Counted from the first letter of the stretch, positions 26,878 through 42,400 are shown. The stretch is 64,000 nucleotides of DNA from Prochilodus magdalenae (GCA_024036415.1 JAMWET010000949.1:146501-210500); one strand, 5' to 3'. Numbers and translations are program-made. The notes: generated by a model not told the origin, from the letters alone.

Positions 26878-27524
26878 TTACCAAAAAGGTGGGACGCTGT
26901 GCAAAATGTTAATAAACCGAATGCCAGTGTTTTGAATTTGAATGAAGCAATGCGATTTTAAAAAGTGTGGGCAGGTTTTTGTTTACCACCGTGTTCGTTA
27001 TCTCTTCTTTTGATGACACTCTGTAACCGGTTGGGAACTGAGGAGATGAACTGCTGTGAAAAACACTTTTACTCGATCCCATACAGGATTTCAGCTGCTC
27101 AACGGTTTTGGGAGGTCTTGTCAAGACACATAGATGCAGACCAGTGTTTTCAAGACACCCAGGTCTGTGCTGCAGGAAGGGCAGTTTTGCACCTGGACTC
27201 TTTTACCATGTTGGGGGGTGGGGGTGGGGGGGTGAACTGGGTACACAGACAGTGGTTTTGGGAAATGGTCCTGCCCCATGCAGTGACTTCCTCTACAGAA
27301 TCGTGTCTGGTATTCAGGCAGTGCCACCTGAGGGCCTAAAGATCAGTGCCATCCAATATTGTTTTTTGGCCTTGTAAAAAAGCATCCCGCACCTCTACCA
27401 GTATTTTGTTTCAATATTTGATGTGTTGTCTTTGTAGAATGTTCTATTAAGGGTTTAAATAGTTTACACTTCTTCTCATTCTGTTTTTATTTACGTTTCA
27501 TAGCATTCCAACTTTTTGGAAAAT
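26878..27524. mobile_element. Decayed non-autonomous DNA transposon
   Basis: The left end 'accaaaaaggtgggacgctg' and the right end, read on the other strand as 'ttccaaaaagttggaatgct', are imperfect inverted repeats. Both are followed by a 'aa.taaa..cagaatg' segment (26911-26924 and about 27484-27497). The internal phrases 'tgggaactgaggagatgaac' and 'tttcagctgctcaacggtt' match a family I recognise as common in teleosts. Open frames across it are not genes. The family name is left open. Confidence 0.65.
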
Positions 27525-29162
27525 GGGTGTGTACATGCAGGACTTCTCTGGTAGATCATAAAAACACCAAGATGCACAAAAGTTAAAAATGTTCCCACAA
27601 GCATGTAGACAAAACAGTAATCTGGCCAGACAAGATAAAAACACAACTTCATTCTTCACAAATTCAGCTCATCATTTTGTTTTTAAGCATGCTGATGTCC
27701 TGCCCATGCTCTACATACCTCTGTAACCAGGCCAGCATGTGATGCTTGCTGAGGGGTGGGGCGATGAACAGGGCAACCCAGCTCCGAAACTAAGGTCCAT
27801 ATTAACGGTGTGGGTTTTAGAATGGATTGTCCAACAAGCTCATGTGTAGCCAAGATGGTGTCAGATGTCCACATACTTTTGGAAACATGATGCATGTCTG
27901 TATATAGAAATAAGGTTTAGGTATCTACAAAGTTGACACTATATCCAGACCACAAATGATTTCCTGGATTAAGCCTAGTCCTGTGCTACCAAGAATTCTG
28001 AATGGAGATTTTCTGCTAAAGGGAAAGCATGGGCTATGTGGTTTATCAATCCATGACGTTCCCATGTACCATCATGTACCAATCCCTGCCAGAAGTTAAC
28101 CTGAGAGATTAGCATGTATATTAGGAGAGATTAAATCACTTCAGTCATGTTATATTGTAATGGAGCAGTTGCATCTGAGATTATTGGATGCATGCAGCAG
28201 GCATCATAATAAAAGGACTGGAGTAAGTTACAGTCATTACTCTTTCAAATAAACAAATGAAAGAAAAAGTAATCTTAGTGGGACACGTTTTGTAAACTGT
28301 CCTGTCATCTGAAACATCTGAATCAGAAACTGCTTCTATTCCTGTTTTTGCAGTTGGTGGAAGGAGAACCCCAACGGGACCACTGATTTATCTCTGCTCT
28401 GTAGTGGTGAGAGCCACAAACTGAGCAGGTAGCCCAAAACTTCTCAAAGGCATTTAGACTAAAATAAAAACCACTTAACAAGCTAGCATCACCACAGCAG
28501 CTTTACCAACACAACTCTCAACAACTCCTCCACTCAAAATTCACGAGGCCCTGCTTCCTGAGCATTACTACAAACTAAAGATATCAGGGATGGAAATGAA
28601 TCATTTAATTAGTTTTTACCTGTGGTCTTCAAACCAACCAACAACCTGCATTAGCACTAAAATCAGAATCAGTGTTAAAACAACAAACTACCCAGCACAG
28701 TACATGCACTTCATAACATGGTTAATGAATCCAGGTTCAATGTATTGGCAGCATCATTTTCCCCAAGCTGCCTTACTGTGAAATTATTTTATTGAAATTC
28801 CTAAAACTTTTATTTTCATTCAAACAGTTTAGCTCCACCTGAATCCTTTTCATTAGTTATCATTATCTGCATATGAACGCAAACACATGAAAATGGAGCA
28901 ACAGCTTTTCTGGTCATTCCTAAGACCTCAGGTTGTCATTTAAGGAAGAACAGTGCCACCTAGTGGAACTCTCAACCATCAGAGCAGTAGTTCTTCAGAG
29001 GAACAAGAATGAAACTGGAGGTATTGTGAAGGCAATTTATTTATGCTTTTTATTTTCCTTTTCAAAGAGACAGTTCAGCAGTATCATACATATATAACTA
29101 TAACTAATATTAACCTCTAAATGAAGTCCAGTGTAAAGCTTGTGCACAAAATAAAACACTTT

Positions 29163-29179
29163 GGGGGGGGGTCAGACAC

Positions 29180-29270
<91 letters not shown>
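29163..29270. repeat. (G)n then (GA)n microsatellite
   Basis: A run of about 10 G, then an imperfect CAGAGA lead, then ~85 bp of pure GA dinucleotides. Open frames on both strands (Arg-Glu or Leu-Ser repeats) are artefacts. Confidence 0.97.
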
Positions 29271-29274
<4 letters not shown>

Positions 29275-29355
29275 AATATTTCACAATGAGGCTTGAACAG
29301 ATGTGAGCCATATGCGACTTGATCCAACCTTAAAGAAAATGAGCTATAACAATAT

Positions 29356-29402
29356 AATATAATAATAATAATAATAAAATAATAATAATAATAATAATAA
29401 AA
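29356..29402. repeat. (AAT)n microsatellite
   Basis: Trinucleotide ATA/AAT run with one AAA interruption. Confidence 0.9.
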
Positions 29403-31831
29403 GTAACCAGAACAGTGAACAGTTGTAGATTGCAATCTATATGAGGAAGTGAAAAGGAATCCTGCTGGTAAAGCAAGATACATTCATTTAACGGCTGAAC
29501 ATGGACTTCTGAAAGTGCTGAAGAGCTTATTGTTGGAACTACAGCTGAAGAGCTAACTGCAAACCCACATATATCTCAGGCCATGGAGCTGACGCCGGCT
29601 TCCTATGAGCCAGAATTCAGAGTGTAAAAAGCTAACCTCAGCTTCGTTCTTTGCTCTACCTGACATTCTCACAGAGAGGGGAAAAAAACACCCAGAAAAT
29701 GTTGAATGACACAAAATGTCTTCAGTGAATCCCATAAACAGACAGTTCAGAGCTTCCCACTGTATAAAGGCAGAAACAAGGTCATCGTAATAGTCACAGA
29801 GATACAGGAAGAGGTACTATACATAAACCCTTATTAGAATTCAGTCTCATTTTGTGTTGTTTCTGCTGGAAACGAGGGTGCACCAATACTACAATACCAA
29901 TTCATATACGTGTGTGCGCGCATGTATACATATATCTTTTACTTAATATATATTTATATATATATATTTTTTAACCATAACTAGCTGCAAAAAGATCAGT
30001 GCTGCATGGATCCATGTTTTTCTGAATAAACGCACCCCGAGATCAGGATTCAGGATATAATCAGGAAGTCCAAGTAAGACTAAATATTTTTGAAAACTGC
30101 AGTTATGAGTTAATAGGCTCTGTTTTGGGTTTATAACAACAATTCCAATACAGCATAAAAGCAGCATTTCTACAGAGCAAACTGAAGTATTCCTAGCGCC
30201 TGCTCCAGCAATAGTGGAGTTACCGGCCTACAGTATATATGTGGTATCGGCTGTATTGGTGCGCCCCTACATCAGATGCAATGCAGTTACAATCACAAAG
30301 CCTGCGCCTGATGTAATCAAGCACAAAATGAGAACCGTTTATACATTCAGCAGGAACCGGAACTGCATCTCTAAAGTGGCATTAGCACAATTTCAGTACC
30401 GTCTCAGGTCTGCATGTTGTTGACAGGTGCAATAAAAGAACCTGCGCTAACACAATAACTACAAAGTATTTTGATGACATCACACACATATGAAGATGCT
30501 AAACCGGCCAAACTGTCCCATCAGTTTGCAATTTGCATTGTTACTATTATCTTCTACTGGAGAAGCCTGGAGTCCTAGAGGTCTCGGTCTCTTTCTCCTC
30601 AGGTTCAAATTAGGACTCTAGAGTTATTGGCACCCCTTGACAAATACGAGGAGTAAAGAATATAACGAAGATTTTAATAATTATCCGTCCCTATCGTAAG
30701 AAACAAGGACATGCATAATTCCTCCTCCTCCAGTTCCCAACAGTCTAAAAGAAACATAGCCAGTTCCGCATCACACTTCCATGGCATTTCCAGCAGTGGA
30801 AAGCAACTCCAATGTTAGATCAGGTTTGTTTTTATTAATATCCCTTATATTGTTGTCTGCTGAATATGGTTTCTTTCTGGGAACAGATGGCAGAGGTCGC
30901 TTATTCAGAGAGTCACTATCGTTATGTTTACTCTTCAATTAGCTAGCTGTCCTTAAACGATCTAAACGAGAGGAAGACCTTCAACAAGACTGATAAGTAG
31001 TAAGAATATGGACTTGGGGCAATGCTACGTCTTCATCCTCTCCTGTTGGACTGGATCAACATGATGCTAACGCCTGTTGAGGTACAAAGTGGTATTACAA
31101 AACAGGACAGGCTGGGGGCTAACTGCTTGACCTGCTAATTTAAGTGTTTCCAGCATAATACATATATGCCTTTGACATTCAGTCCAGGTGATTATTTCTT
31201 CACACTTATCTTGGAATGTTTTAAACTGGAAATCATCAGCACCTACATTAAGGACTTATTTTGCAACAAGAATTATCATCATTATATGGCCAATATTCTA
31301 CAGGACTCATTCCTGTTTTTGTGTGCACCAATTTATTTTTGCTAAATAATTTTTTATACAATCATTTCAAATCTGACGTTACCACTTAAAACTGCCTTTA
31401 AGACTGATAAAAGTAATGATCCCAGATGTGCCCTTTATTGTGTTTTGCTCTGGGACATGTAGAAGGCTGCAATGAGTCTTTTGCTCCCCAACAGCCAGGA
31501 ACAGTTTACTGATTTCCCTCCAGATCCTCAACGCAAATTCTGGTTTAGATTGTATGTAGTAACAAAACTCCTCATCAGTAAAACAAGAATAGCAGGACAA
31601 TCTGTTTAGGTCTTTGGCATCACAACCAAGAATTCAAATCAAGCTGTTTTGCAGTTTAGTCTCCTTATATGAACTGGGATAGCTCTAAAATGTTCAGTAC
31701 AATAAAGCAACGAAGATAAAACCAAAAATCAGTAGTACCACTAGGAAGTCCTTTCTTGCAATAGTTGGGGAATACAATGAGAGTTGTAATGAGAGAAATG
31801 TGGTCTGTTCGTCCATGCAGAACCTTGATTT

Positions 31832-31882
31832 TTATATATTATATTATGTTATATTATATTATATTACATTATATTATAATTT
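31832..31882. repeat. (TATAT)n-type AT pentamer repeat followed by CAGA/GACA repeats
   Basis: 'ttatattatattatgttata' units followed at about 31885-31905 by 'acagacagacagatagacag'. This is a compound microsatellite. Confidence 0.85.
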
Positions 31883-32360
31883 ATACAGACAGACAGATAG
31901 ACAGACCTCAAGGTTCTGCATAGACAAACAGACCAAACTTACTCTCATATATATCTTCATACCTTTTCCAACCTTTTCTGTTTAACCCCTTGTTGAATTT
32001 TGAATTGAATAAGTGTTCTATATTATCCATTTTCATCTGTCTACTGCCAAGACAGTGTCAAGAATTTTTTGTATCTTGATGGGTTCAAGAATTTTGCCCC
32101 ATGTTTACAATTTCTTGCACTAAAATAAAATGTTTCAAATAAAAGGAAGTATGAGTGTAACATAATCTTCATATATATTAATAGGTACCAATAATTCCAA
32201 AGGTTAACTGTATATGGTATTTAACATTTGTCCTGATGCGTTTTACGCTAATGTTTTAATATGATACTTTCAACGTCTTTCACAATGTGCATAGCAACAC
32301 TTAAAACAAAAATCTAAAACCCCACACTTGAATCCTAAGCTTGAGCATAAACTCTGTCAG

Positions 32361-32398
32361 GGCAAAAAAAAAAAAAAAAACAAACAAAAAAAAAAAAA
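32361..32398. repeat. Poly(A) tract
   Basis: Two A-runs separated by CAAAC. It could be a retroposon tail on the + strand, but nothing recognisable precedes it. Confidence 0.8.
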
Positions 32399-33470
32399 CC
32401 TTCTGACTCTTCACTACGTGTAGGTCTGCACAAAAATATAAAACACATTATATACATCGGCAAACTAAAAGAAACCTTCAAACTCAAAGCAAAGGATGAG
32501 GCTTGTATGGAAAACTGCTAAGGCAAGAGTATTTACACAGTACCGACTACAGGCATCGCAAGGTCCAGATGACTACGCATTTCTCAATTTGTACATAAGG
32601 GCGAAAAAGCAACTCATAAATGAGGGGCTTTGCAAATGCCTTTAAAAACTGATTGTCTGCACATATCCAGACAGATGAACTATCTTAGCACCACAGGTGC
32701 ACGACTGTCAACACAAAAAGGAGTTCTACTGTCATACTTCACAGACATTACCATCGCAGGATTCCAAAACACAGTTGCATTTCCTTAACTGACTCGTTTT
32801 TTTTTTTTGGCAACATAGGCAAAAGGCATGTTAAAGAGATACTGCTGAGAGGTTTGGTCTGTAGCCACTGACAGCAGTGGGAAGCAAATGAGTTCACGCG
32901 AGTCACCGTTCATAAACCAACCAGAGTAGCCCTGAGCAAACTGGAACTCCTAATAGTGCAAACAGGTTCGCAGGCCAGAGCCACAAATGTGCTGAGATGG
33001 GCCGTCAAGAAGCTGTCCCAAAAGCAGCAGGTTCTCACGAGACCTGAAGCAGCAAACAATGCTTAAAGGGCAAAAACAGGCCTGTGTGCCGTCTGCGTCT
33101 TTACCCACAAAACAGGAAGCCCAAAAACAACACAGTGCTGATATCTACGTCACATACTAAACAACAAAGCTGCTTTTTGCTTCACGACTTCATGATCTAT
33201 TCTGTGACATTTGCTTTCAGGGGACAATCCAAAATCTAGCCCGCTGGTCAGTGTAATCCTCGAAAAGAAAGAAAAGCACAAGAGGGTATAATACAGTGAA
33301 CAACAAAAACCTCAAATAAAAAATAAACATTAAAGTACCCCTGATTCTTCCCTGTCCATGGCCCATCTCTTCACAAATATAGCTCGGGCTATCACTCACA
33401 GGTGCTCGGCCACATCACCTGAGGGGGAAAGGGGAGTGTGCAACAGTGTGGGGGCTGTAGGGTCCTGAGG

Positions 33471-36400
33471 CTACAGCCATTTCCCAAGTGTGGCCAGATT
33501 CCTGTCCATCCATCGCATATTCAGCTTAATGGTCTCGGTGGCCTCCTGAACAATTCTCATTTGAGATCCTCTTTCCTTCAGAGAGCCAAAGAACCTCTCA
33601 ACCTGAGGAAGAATGAAATCATGTTTTTTTCCCTTCTTCTAAATGGCATCAATTTTCCTTATTCCATGTCCAAAAATAACCAGACATGCTCAAGCTTTCA
33701 AGCTACTGTTTTCATTTAAGCACAAGATGCACTATTTTAAACTGTCAGAAACAACATTAGCAAAACTCTTAACATTGAAGATTAGCCAAGCAGAAAAAAA
33801 CAAACTACCTCAAACAAAGGATTTCTAAACCTACAATAAATGAGGAGCTGTGGCTTTTCCTATAAGGTGAAACGCCTGAGCTCCACAATTAGCATCATGA
33901 AAACAAATACATTTCAACGCTTCTTTTATAACAGCTATCTCAGGGAAAAACAGCAGCTACACGTGCAGCTAACCTGCAACACTGATTCGTCATTTTCCTC
34001 GGTCAATGATGTGCCAACATGTTAGTTCGTTGGTAAAATGCATTTGAACTGTTTTTGGACCCAACATCAGTCTACTCGTAGCAAATCCTTAGCAAATCCC
34101 TATCAATGGCTTAGTTAGGGCAAACACAACACAACTTATTTGCAATAAAACGTTCATGGCTCACAGTTCTATTAAAACATTAATGGCATTTAACCAAAAT
34201 TACTGTTCTGCATGTTGTATGCTTTTTATGATCAAAAAACAAATGAAACAGGTACCTACCTGAACAGTCATCTTAGTATTCAAATACTGACACCTCAAAC
34301 AGCTAACTGAATACCTGAGCACCTGTGCACATCCCTAATGGTTAGAAGCTGCCATTACCGGCTAGTAATATTGGCTTTGTAGCGTCAATGGAAAATTAAG
34401 GTTGCAAGCTTTGGACACCAAACACCTCTTAGCTAATCCGCTGGGGGTAAAAGCAAAGTTGTGTACAGGTGTGGCTTTTTTTTTTAATGCTGTAATGAAA
34501 TATTCATTTTGTCCTGTCGCCATAAAAGTAGTAAAAGTCTAATAATAATCTGAACTGCTTTCATTAGAGAAACCCACCTCATCAAGATGCATCTTTGTCG
34601 AGAACTGACTGGTTGTAGACATGATGATGCTTTGCAAGGCAAAACTTCCAATGGGAAACCTTAAACAAAAATGTGAATATCAGTGTTAGTGTGTTTCCAG
34701 GCCCTTAACACATCACATCACATTTCTCTAGCACGTATAGCACCTTTCCGCTCAGGCTTCTTAGAACCTTGGTGTTATTCAGGGAAACAGGGGAGGGGAA
34801 GCAGGGGAACTGCATTGATACCAGTTCTTACTGGAACCACGGAACATCAAAGGATATGACATCAATGTCAACGGAGGGGGCTGCACAACAGTCACACAGT
34901 AGTAACGAGATGGTGATTACAGATTACATGCAAGTGTTTGTGCTGTTATTCCACATGTTTGTTCTTATCCAAAAAGCAAGCACAAATCAACTACTGGTGA
35001 CGAGATGAAAGAAGAGGTTCTTTGCTCATCAATCAACATACAGATGTCGTTACAATTTGTGCCGAGGAACCTACTATTCTTTGGTTCCAGCTGGGAACAA
35101 CTTTTGAACTTTTGATGGAAAGGCACCAAACAGTTAGTAATTACATGCACAAACTGAAACCGAAAGTTGGTGGAAAACGGGCTATAAAGACTCTTCTGTG
35201 ACACAGAATCTGTGTGTGAATGCTTTATAGTTCCTGGGAAAAAACTGCTAACGTAGCTTTGTTACAACAAACAAACTTCTGAAGTTGAACCTCAATTATC
35301 TTTTAGAAGTGCTAAACATTTTTGTATAATATTCTTTAATTGAAACAACAATACCTAACACCCACTAAACTAAGTTCTTTACAACCACCTAGCGTTCCTT
35401 GTAAGCATACAGACATTAGTTAGAAGTACTGCTGTCACTTACTTTTGGGTGAGTTTATCCCAGTTCTCCTTCACAAAATCCCAGGCATGTAGGTAGCCTG
35501 CAGAATGTCTACACACTGTGCTAATTACAAGGGGAAGTTCAGGAGTCTGAATTTCGCTACCATCAAGACCAGCTTTTAGGATCCTGTAATGGACAAAAGA
35601 ATAATATTAAAGAAGAAGTAAAAAAAAAAAATACTGAAAATACTGAGGGGGTCACAGTTTGGACCAGAGCCTTACCACACAATTTTCCGCACATCCTGTG
35701 TGCTAGCCAAGGCCTCCAGCGTCTTGCGTTTCTCAGAGTCATAGATGGAGTGTTTATAAGTATCAAATAAGTCTCCCCAACCTTTCTCAGTTTGGGCTCC
35801 CACAGACAGGACTGCTTTCAGGAGGTCTCCAGGAATACTGGGAAGAGAGCAAATGGTGCAGTTGTAAACCATGTCTGTGTAGATTTTATTTCACACAGAA
35901 AGCAGTCTGAAGGTTGCTGGATATTTGCTTAACGTTCTTATCTACGGACAAAATCACAATGTCTCCGTCTCCAACGAAAATCATAAGACCAGACGGTTAC
36001 CATAGTTCAGTGGAATTTCAACAAAGTGAAATCATGAGGGTTCAGTTAACTTCTATACAGCTAAAATTAGCAGGGGGTAATGATTTAGTTATGATGTGAT
36101 ATGGTGGCATCTTGATACAAAAGATTTTAAAATCCAGCAAAAAAGATGTGCTTTGTGTTAATGTTTGATACGACCGTCATTACCGTCAATACAAATAATC
36201 ATGAATCAGCAAGCCTAAAATCATAGATAAGAACCTTTAAAACATTAATTATAAAGCAGCTAAATCCAGTTTTGGAAACTGAGACACATTAACAATGTAC
36301 TGAGATCTTAATCTTGGAGTGTAGTACTGAAAGGTGGGGCCTTACACATGCAGTCGAGTGTCAACTTGAGGAATAAGCCCAACTACTCAAAATTGCACAC

Positions 36401-39400
36401 AGCATTAGTTGCAGTTATTTATTTGTTAACTGGTTAATCATTTACATCAGACGAGCAAGATTTGTACTTTTATTACTTTAGCTGAATGGCTTTAAAATGA
36501 TTCTTTTAATTGGTTAGTGCTTTATTCATTATAGATAGCACTTTGATTTAAAGGTCTCTTTTAAATTGACGCAGCATCAACACCTTAAGCTGCACTGCCA
36601 CTGTCGGTAAGTGGAACTCCTTGGACTTACTGTTTAGTTGTATTTGAAGTTATCCATTGATCAAAGAGACTCATTGCTTGGTTTGTGCAATTAGGCCTGC
36701 CCAGGCTGCAGGCTGTCTCGAGCAGGGCTGATCGAAGGGCTTGCTTAGACACAGAGTTCTCCTCTCCCCATGGCTGGCTGTCCATTAGATCACCAAAAGT
36801 TGTGAAAATATATGTCTGTGGGAAAGAAAGCAAAATAAATCAAGTCTGGGGATTGTCCAGACTGAAACAAAACAAAAAAGTGTCTGCCTCCTTTAAATCT
36901 GACCACTGACTTGCATGTGATGTAAAACTTGTCAATGCAGAGAGAATGACTGGCATGTCAGTCACTTGGTAATTTAGGTTTAACAAGAGCTACTGGCGCT
37001 GTAGTAACAACAGTTCAAACAAATGTGTGTTAGCTGAAATGGCTGTGCCTACTGCACTGCAAAAAAGTAGAATAAAAATGTGGTTGGTGTAGCTCAGTGG
37101 ATAACACCTCCACCCACCAGGGAGCCTCCACCACCATATGTGGTAGACTGGGGTTTTAATCCTGATCTGTGCTACACCAGTATAAGTCCTTGGGAAAGAC
37201 TCCTAACACTACACTGGCCTACCTGTAATATGAATACCCTTGTAAGTCGCTCTGGATGAGAGCGTCAGCTAAATGCTGTAAATATACAAATAGTAAAATA
37301 ATCTTATATCTAGTTGAAATTCTCATTTAAAGGTTGTTGTTTTAAGTGATTTGAGTAAGCCAGATTTACGTTTGAAGTACACTAGACCCAACCCAAAGTA
37401 TCTGCCGGTATAGGGAGAAAATGTAATAAATTAAAATACAATAATCTCAAAATGAGAATTTGAAGATATATAACCTAAGTATAAGACACATTTACCTCCC
37501 AAGAGATGACTTTTTGCAGTGTGAGCACTGTGGACATACCTGAAATGCTTTTAGGGTACTACATGCTGGTGCTTCATATCAATGGGACTGTGTGTCCTTG
37601 TTATTTTGTTCCCTGTCTGTAACATTATGGATTAAACGATGTGCAAGACTAAAGACTATTAACAGGCTCTAAGGTAATTTAATCTTTATCCTTATCCAGG
37701 TCACTGTATTTGTCACCAATGATTTTAAATAAAAGGTCTAACAATAAATAAAAAATGTTAAGATGAGCTTTAGTGTAGCTCTACTGACTGCTCATCTAAA
37801 CACATAGTCCTACACCTTCGCTCACACTGCTCTATCAGTTATGAAAATATTGGGATATAAAGTCCAGCGGCCGAAAGACTTCCCTGCTTTGACTAATGTA
37901 AACATGGTTTGTGTTTTTGATCCGTACTGAAACATGAATGCATGTTCTGAGGATTTTGTAAAGCTGGTTTATTTTGGAATGAAACATGTTTTCAAATGTT
38001 TACTCTACGATTTCCTTTGTGCTTCTGCCACACAGCAACAGGAACTAAGGAGGCAGAACTTGTCAGAGTTTGCAAACAAGCAGATGAAACAAACATTCAC
38101 AGAAACTCAACTACAGATTGTTTAAAGACTGTAGAACAAGGCCTACCGTCATCCTGGACACCAGTAACAATTCAGATCTTTTGTCCAGCAGCCTGAAAAT
38201 GTGGTTGAGTTGAGTCAGGGCCTCGGTCAGTGGAGCTGTTTCTGTCTCATTCTTTAGGTACACCAACAGATTGAAAACCTGTCTGAAGGACACTCTGCCC
38301 AACCTACAACCGAAAAACAAATAGGGGAATGTTTGTTTAGAGCCTGAATTTCAAAATGATTTCATTTACAAAAGCTCTGAAGGTGATGTTTAAAAGACAA
38401 GAGGTGTCCACATGTTTGCGACTTTATTTTGACTAATAAAAACAGGCCTTAAACTACACAAAGAAGGAAACTACCTTGACAGTGCAAAAAGGTTATTGAT
38501 GAGAGCTGCCCTGTCCTCATGAGGAAGAACGTTCACGTTTTCCTTCAAGCCTTCGATCAATGCCCGCCAGCCATCATCTCCATAGTCCACTATGTAGAAA
38601 CCATCACTCCTGTAGTTAAACTTTAGCCATTTCACACTGTCTGAAACCGGAAGAGTGCCTGAAACAGAAAGTCTTGTTTTGACTCTTGTTTTGCAGAAAC
38701 AGTCTAGGCATGTAACATTCCACTTTGTTTACCAGCTCAGTCAGGAACAAATTTTATCCAGTGACAAAATCAAAAACTGTTTTCAACAATTTTAATGCGA
38801 CAGAAATAAAACCACGGCTCTATTTACCTGTTCTATTCTTGAATAGAAGAACTTGCTTACAGGAGTCGGAGTTGCTACAAGTGTCATTGACATAGGTGAG
38901 GGGGATGTGCCACAAGTTGCTGTGAGGAGAACAAAGCCATGTTTGAGTTGAACTTCAGCTGACTTTGATTGGCTCTTATTAGATTTTAATTTGACATGTT
39001 TGGTGAAAATCACCATGGCAGAACCCAACAGATCTTGTTTGACGTTTTGACCCTCTATAGGATAAAGGCCATTATGGTTTTAAAGGCTATACATGCTCAG
39101 AGTATTATATGACACATATTTACAAAAAATTAACTACAAATATCAATTAATATCAATCAAAAGTAAGGTCAGTATGTGAAAAGCAAATAAACAACAGAAA
39201 GCAAAGGTTTTTAAATCTACACTGTCCGTATTTAAATGAAAAATGAACTCATCGACTCACATCTCAACTTGTGCTTTTGCACAACTAATGCCTGTGACAC
39301 ACTCAAAAACAACTGGGACAAAAACAATTCAAAGGGACATAGACTAAGTCCGTATATAAACTATAATGGGTGAAAAAATCTTGCCACATCAATAAACGAA

Positions 39401-42400
39401 CTAACCATTCCTCAATGGGCAACTAAAAGGATTCCAGTTATTTAAGCCTCTATGGCACATAATACAGTATAATCTACATATTCAGGAAATTCAGAGAAAT
39501 CTGTTCAAACCACAACTGAATGCTCATGTTCTTCAAATAGTCAGTGTGACTGTAGTGCAAAAGGTCCTAAGGCCAAACCTCAGATACTGTGATATTTTTT
39601 ATGAATTAATATTGATCAATTTATGAATCACTGCTTTCTGTTTTATTACCCATTTACATTCAGTCCCACATGTACATAGAAATATATATTGCATAAGTGA
39701 ATTTTATTCTGAGCTTTCTCCCTCCAGTTCCCAGCAACACAAAGCTCAGCTCAACATGTTTTTCATTACAACATGCTTAACTACATCAACTACTAGACTC
39801 CGAGCTAAAAATGGATACCTGCTGCCTGTGGCACTGTCGGCATTTAGAAGGAAATGTTCCTGTGTCAGTTTCACTTGCTTGCCTGTCCTGTTCACAGTGA
39901 CCAGAGGAAAGCCCTTCTGCACAGTCCAGGTGTTCATCATTTTGGCTACATCAATGGGCTGTTTTGTTACCTGTAGAAAGACGTCAGATGTGACACATGG
40001 ACATTAACCTGAATGCTTTAATTCAGCACCTCCTCGCAGTGGGAGGTCTTACTTGTGAAAGGCTGTTCCACAGATCATCTTTCTGCGTGTTGCTGCCCTC
40101 GTACTTCCTCAAATACTCAATCACACCTTTCCTGAACGCTTCTTCACCAATTGTTGCATTGAGCATGAGCAAAATGGAAGCACCCTGAGTGGGAAAGAGC
40201 AATGAGAAGATTAGCGTTTGAAATGTGTTTGTATTTGATGAGTGGAGGAACGATGAGGATTAAAAAAAAGCGTAATGGCACCTTCTCATAGGACACCGAG
40301 TCAAACATCTCGGACACTTGCTCTGGAGTGGACACTTCAGCAGACACAGGATGGGATGAATTCAGAGAGTCTTTGGCTAAGGCTCTGAAACGGACACTCA
40401 GGAATTCATTGTCCTGCAAATGAGGAAGTGGTGTAAACTGAAACTTGCAACTACTCAAATTTAGAGACAAAATTCTGGGTGGGTCAAAGCTCTGCACTGA
40501 CAACATCCGTCTAGCCTGCACATCATATCGCAAGTGCTGATCAAATGGAAAAGGGAGTTATGCAAGCTCAAAACTCTCTTTTGTGAGAAGCTTATATCCT
40601 AAATCAGTAAGTCTGATGGCAAGCAGAGGTCGAATTACAAAAGAGATAGTTCTGGGATTGATAACATGCCTGATATACACACCCCTACAACCACCTATAA
40701 CTGGATTCTGCAATAATGTGCCAAATCATTTAAAAGTGCTGTGAATGTTATGCTTTGTTTGGGGACACACAGAGTGTACCGATAGATGAAGCAAGACAAA
40801 AAACTGCAGGCTAAACTGGCTAAAAAAGATACCTAGCAGGCTAAACTGCTCCTTCATTAATATTTAGTGTTATTTAGACTTTAAATTCAAAAACATTACT
40901 CAAATGTCTTACATGATCAGATTTCTGTGTTTTTGGTAGGTCTACCCTAAGCAATACTAAGCAGCATATATGGGCTTGATGCTAACATAATACCGAAAAC
41001 ACACTTGGGATGCTAGCATAAATCAGCATTATAGTTGCAGTTTCCTGTTGACTAAAAAGCACGTACGAGTCAAACGCTTCTGGATGATCCACAGCTGGTT
41101 GTAAGTTATTATCATTATTATATGAAATAAAAAAAAATAAAATCAAAAGGGGGCATCATGCGAACAGACTTTTTTTATAGGGACTTTGGCAGCACATAAC
41201 CTTTCATGGCTTATCTGTTTAATACATAATCTAACATGTTGCTTCATGTTTAATAAATATAAAACACAACAAACATACAATACAAAGACAAATGGAATTA
41301 ATTACAAAATCACTTACAATGTCAAGCCATGGAAAATTTTGCTCAATAGACATGTACTGCATGTAGGTTGCAAATCCTTCATTTAGCCAAAGATCGTTCC
41401 ACCAGCGCATGGTGACTAGGTTTCCAAACCACTAAAACAAAACAGATTTCAAAATAAAACATTCACACTGAAACATATTTCTATTTTCAGTTATATAGCA
41501 AGAACTACATACATAAAATTACCAACAGACTAACAACACCAAAAAGGTAGGATTCTGTACCTGATGAGCAAGTTCGTGGGCGATGACGGAGGTCACTAGC
41601 TGCTTATCTATGGGGGAGGAATGATCGCCTACAAGCAAAGTTGTCTCCCGGAATGTGATGAGTCCCCAGTTCTCCATAGCTCCAGCTAGGAAGTCTGGTA
41701 TGGCCACTAGGTCTATTGATAAACAGGAGTCAAACTCACAGTCACAAAAGTGGATAAAAATAAATCTAACTAACACTAAATTGGTTATGAGTAACAACAT
41801 TACCACAGGTTCTCATCTACACACGCAGAGCTATTTTCCTGTTTGTGGAGTTACTGTAAAGTGAAGCTTGTCTCACCTAATTTGCTCAAAGGGTACTTGA
41901 TTTCAAAGAAACTATTGTAGAACTCCAGCAACTTGGCAGTGGTGTTCAGCGCATAATGAATTTGGTCACTCTTATCTGGAACTGCATATACAGAGACCTG
42001 TGGGGAACAAGAGACTGTGTAAAACTGAGAAGAAACTCCATTACTTGTTAACAGGAGAAAGTTCATTTAAAAGTAAAGATATTTTGAGCACTTCTGTAGC
42101 GCTGACAACGCTAATAACAAGCAGGAGGTAGGCGTGGGGTTTAAGTGCAGGCAAGTTTTTTTACATACCTGAGTGTTTGAGACATTCATGGAAACACTGC
42201 TGAAGTTGGCCACAACAAATGCAACCAGATAGGTGCTCATGTTCACACTCTTCTCAAACTCATCTTCAAAAAGCCCTTTACCCATATCTGTAGTTTTAAC
42301 CTGGAAAACCAATGCTAAATTAAATCGTCTTACATGTCACAGTACATACACCACATTGGATTTGGATGGAGATCACCTTATCATCTAGCTATTTTTAGTC

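Larger units (their letters stand above)
27525..33470. other. No coding exon; lnpep downstream flank / possible 3' UTR
   Basis: No exon recognised on either strand. The part nearest 33470 must include the lnpep 3' UTR (on the - strand), but its end cannot be fixed. Reverse-strand AATAAA hexamers (TTTATT on the + strand) occur at many places, for example near 31433, 30831, 29038 and 28787. Several simple repeats lie inside and are listed separately. Confidence 0.4.

Noticed and set aside
26965..27377. Overlapping 124- and 89-codon + strand open frames
   Set aside because: They lie inside the decayed DNA transposon at 26878-27524 and show no conserved domain.
37082..37170. tRNA gene suggested by A-box and B-box sequences
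   Set aside because: It is the tRNA-derived head of a SINE followed by the typical SINE tail, and the cloverleaf is not maintained.
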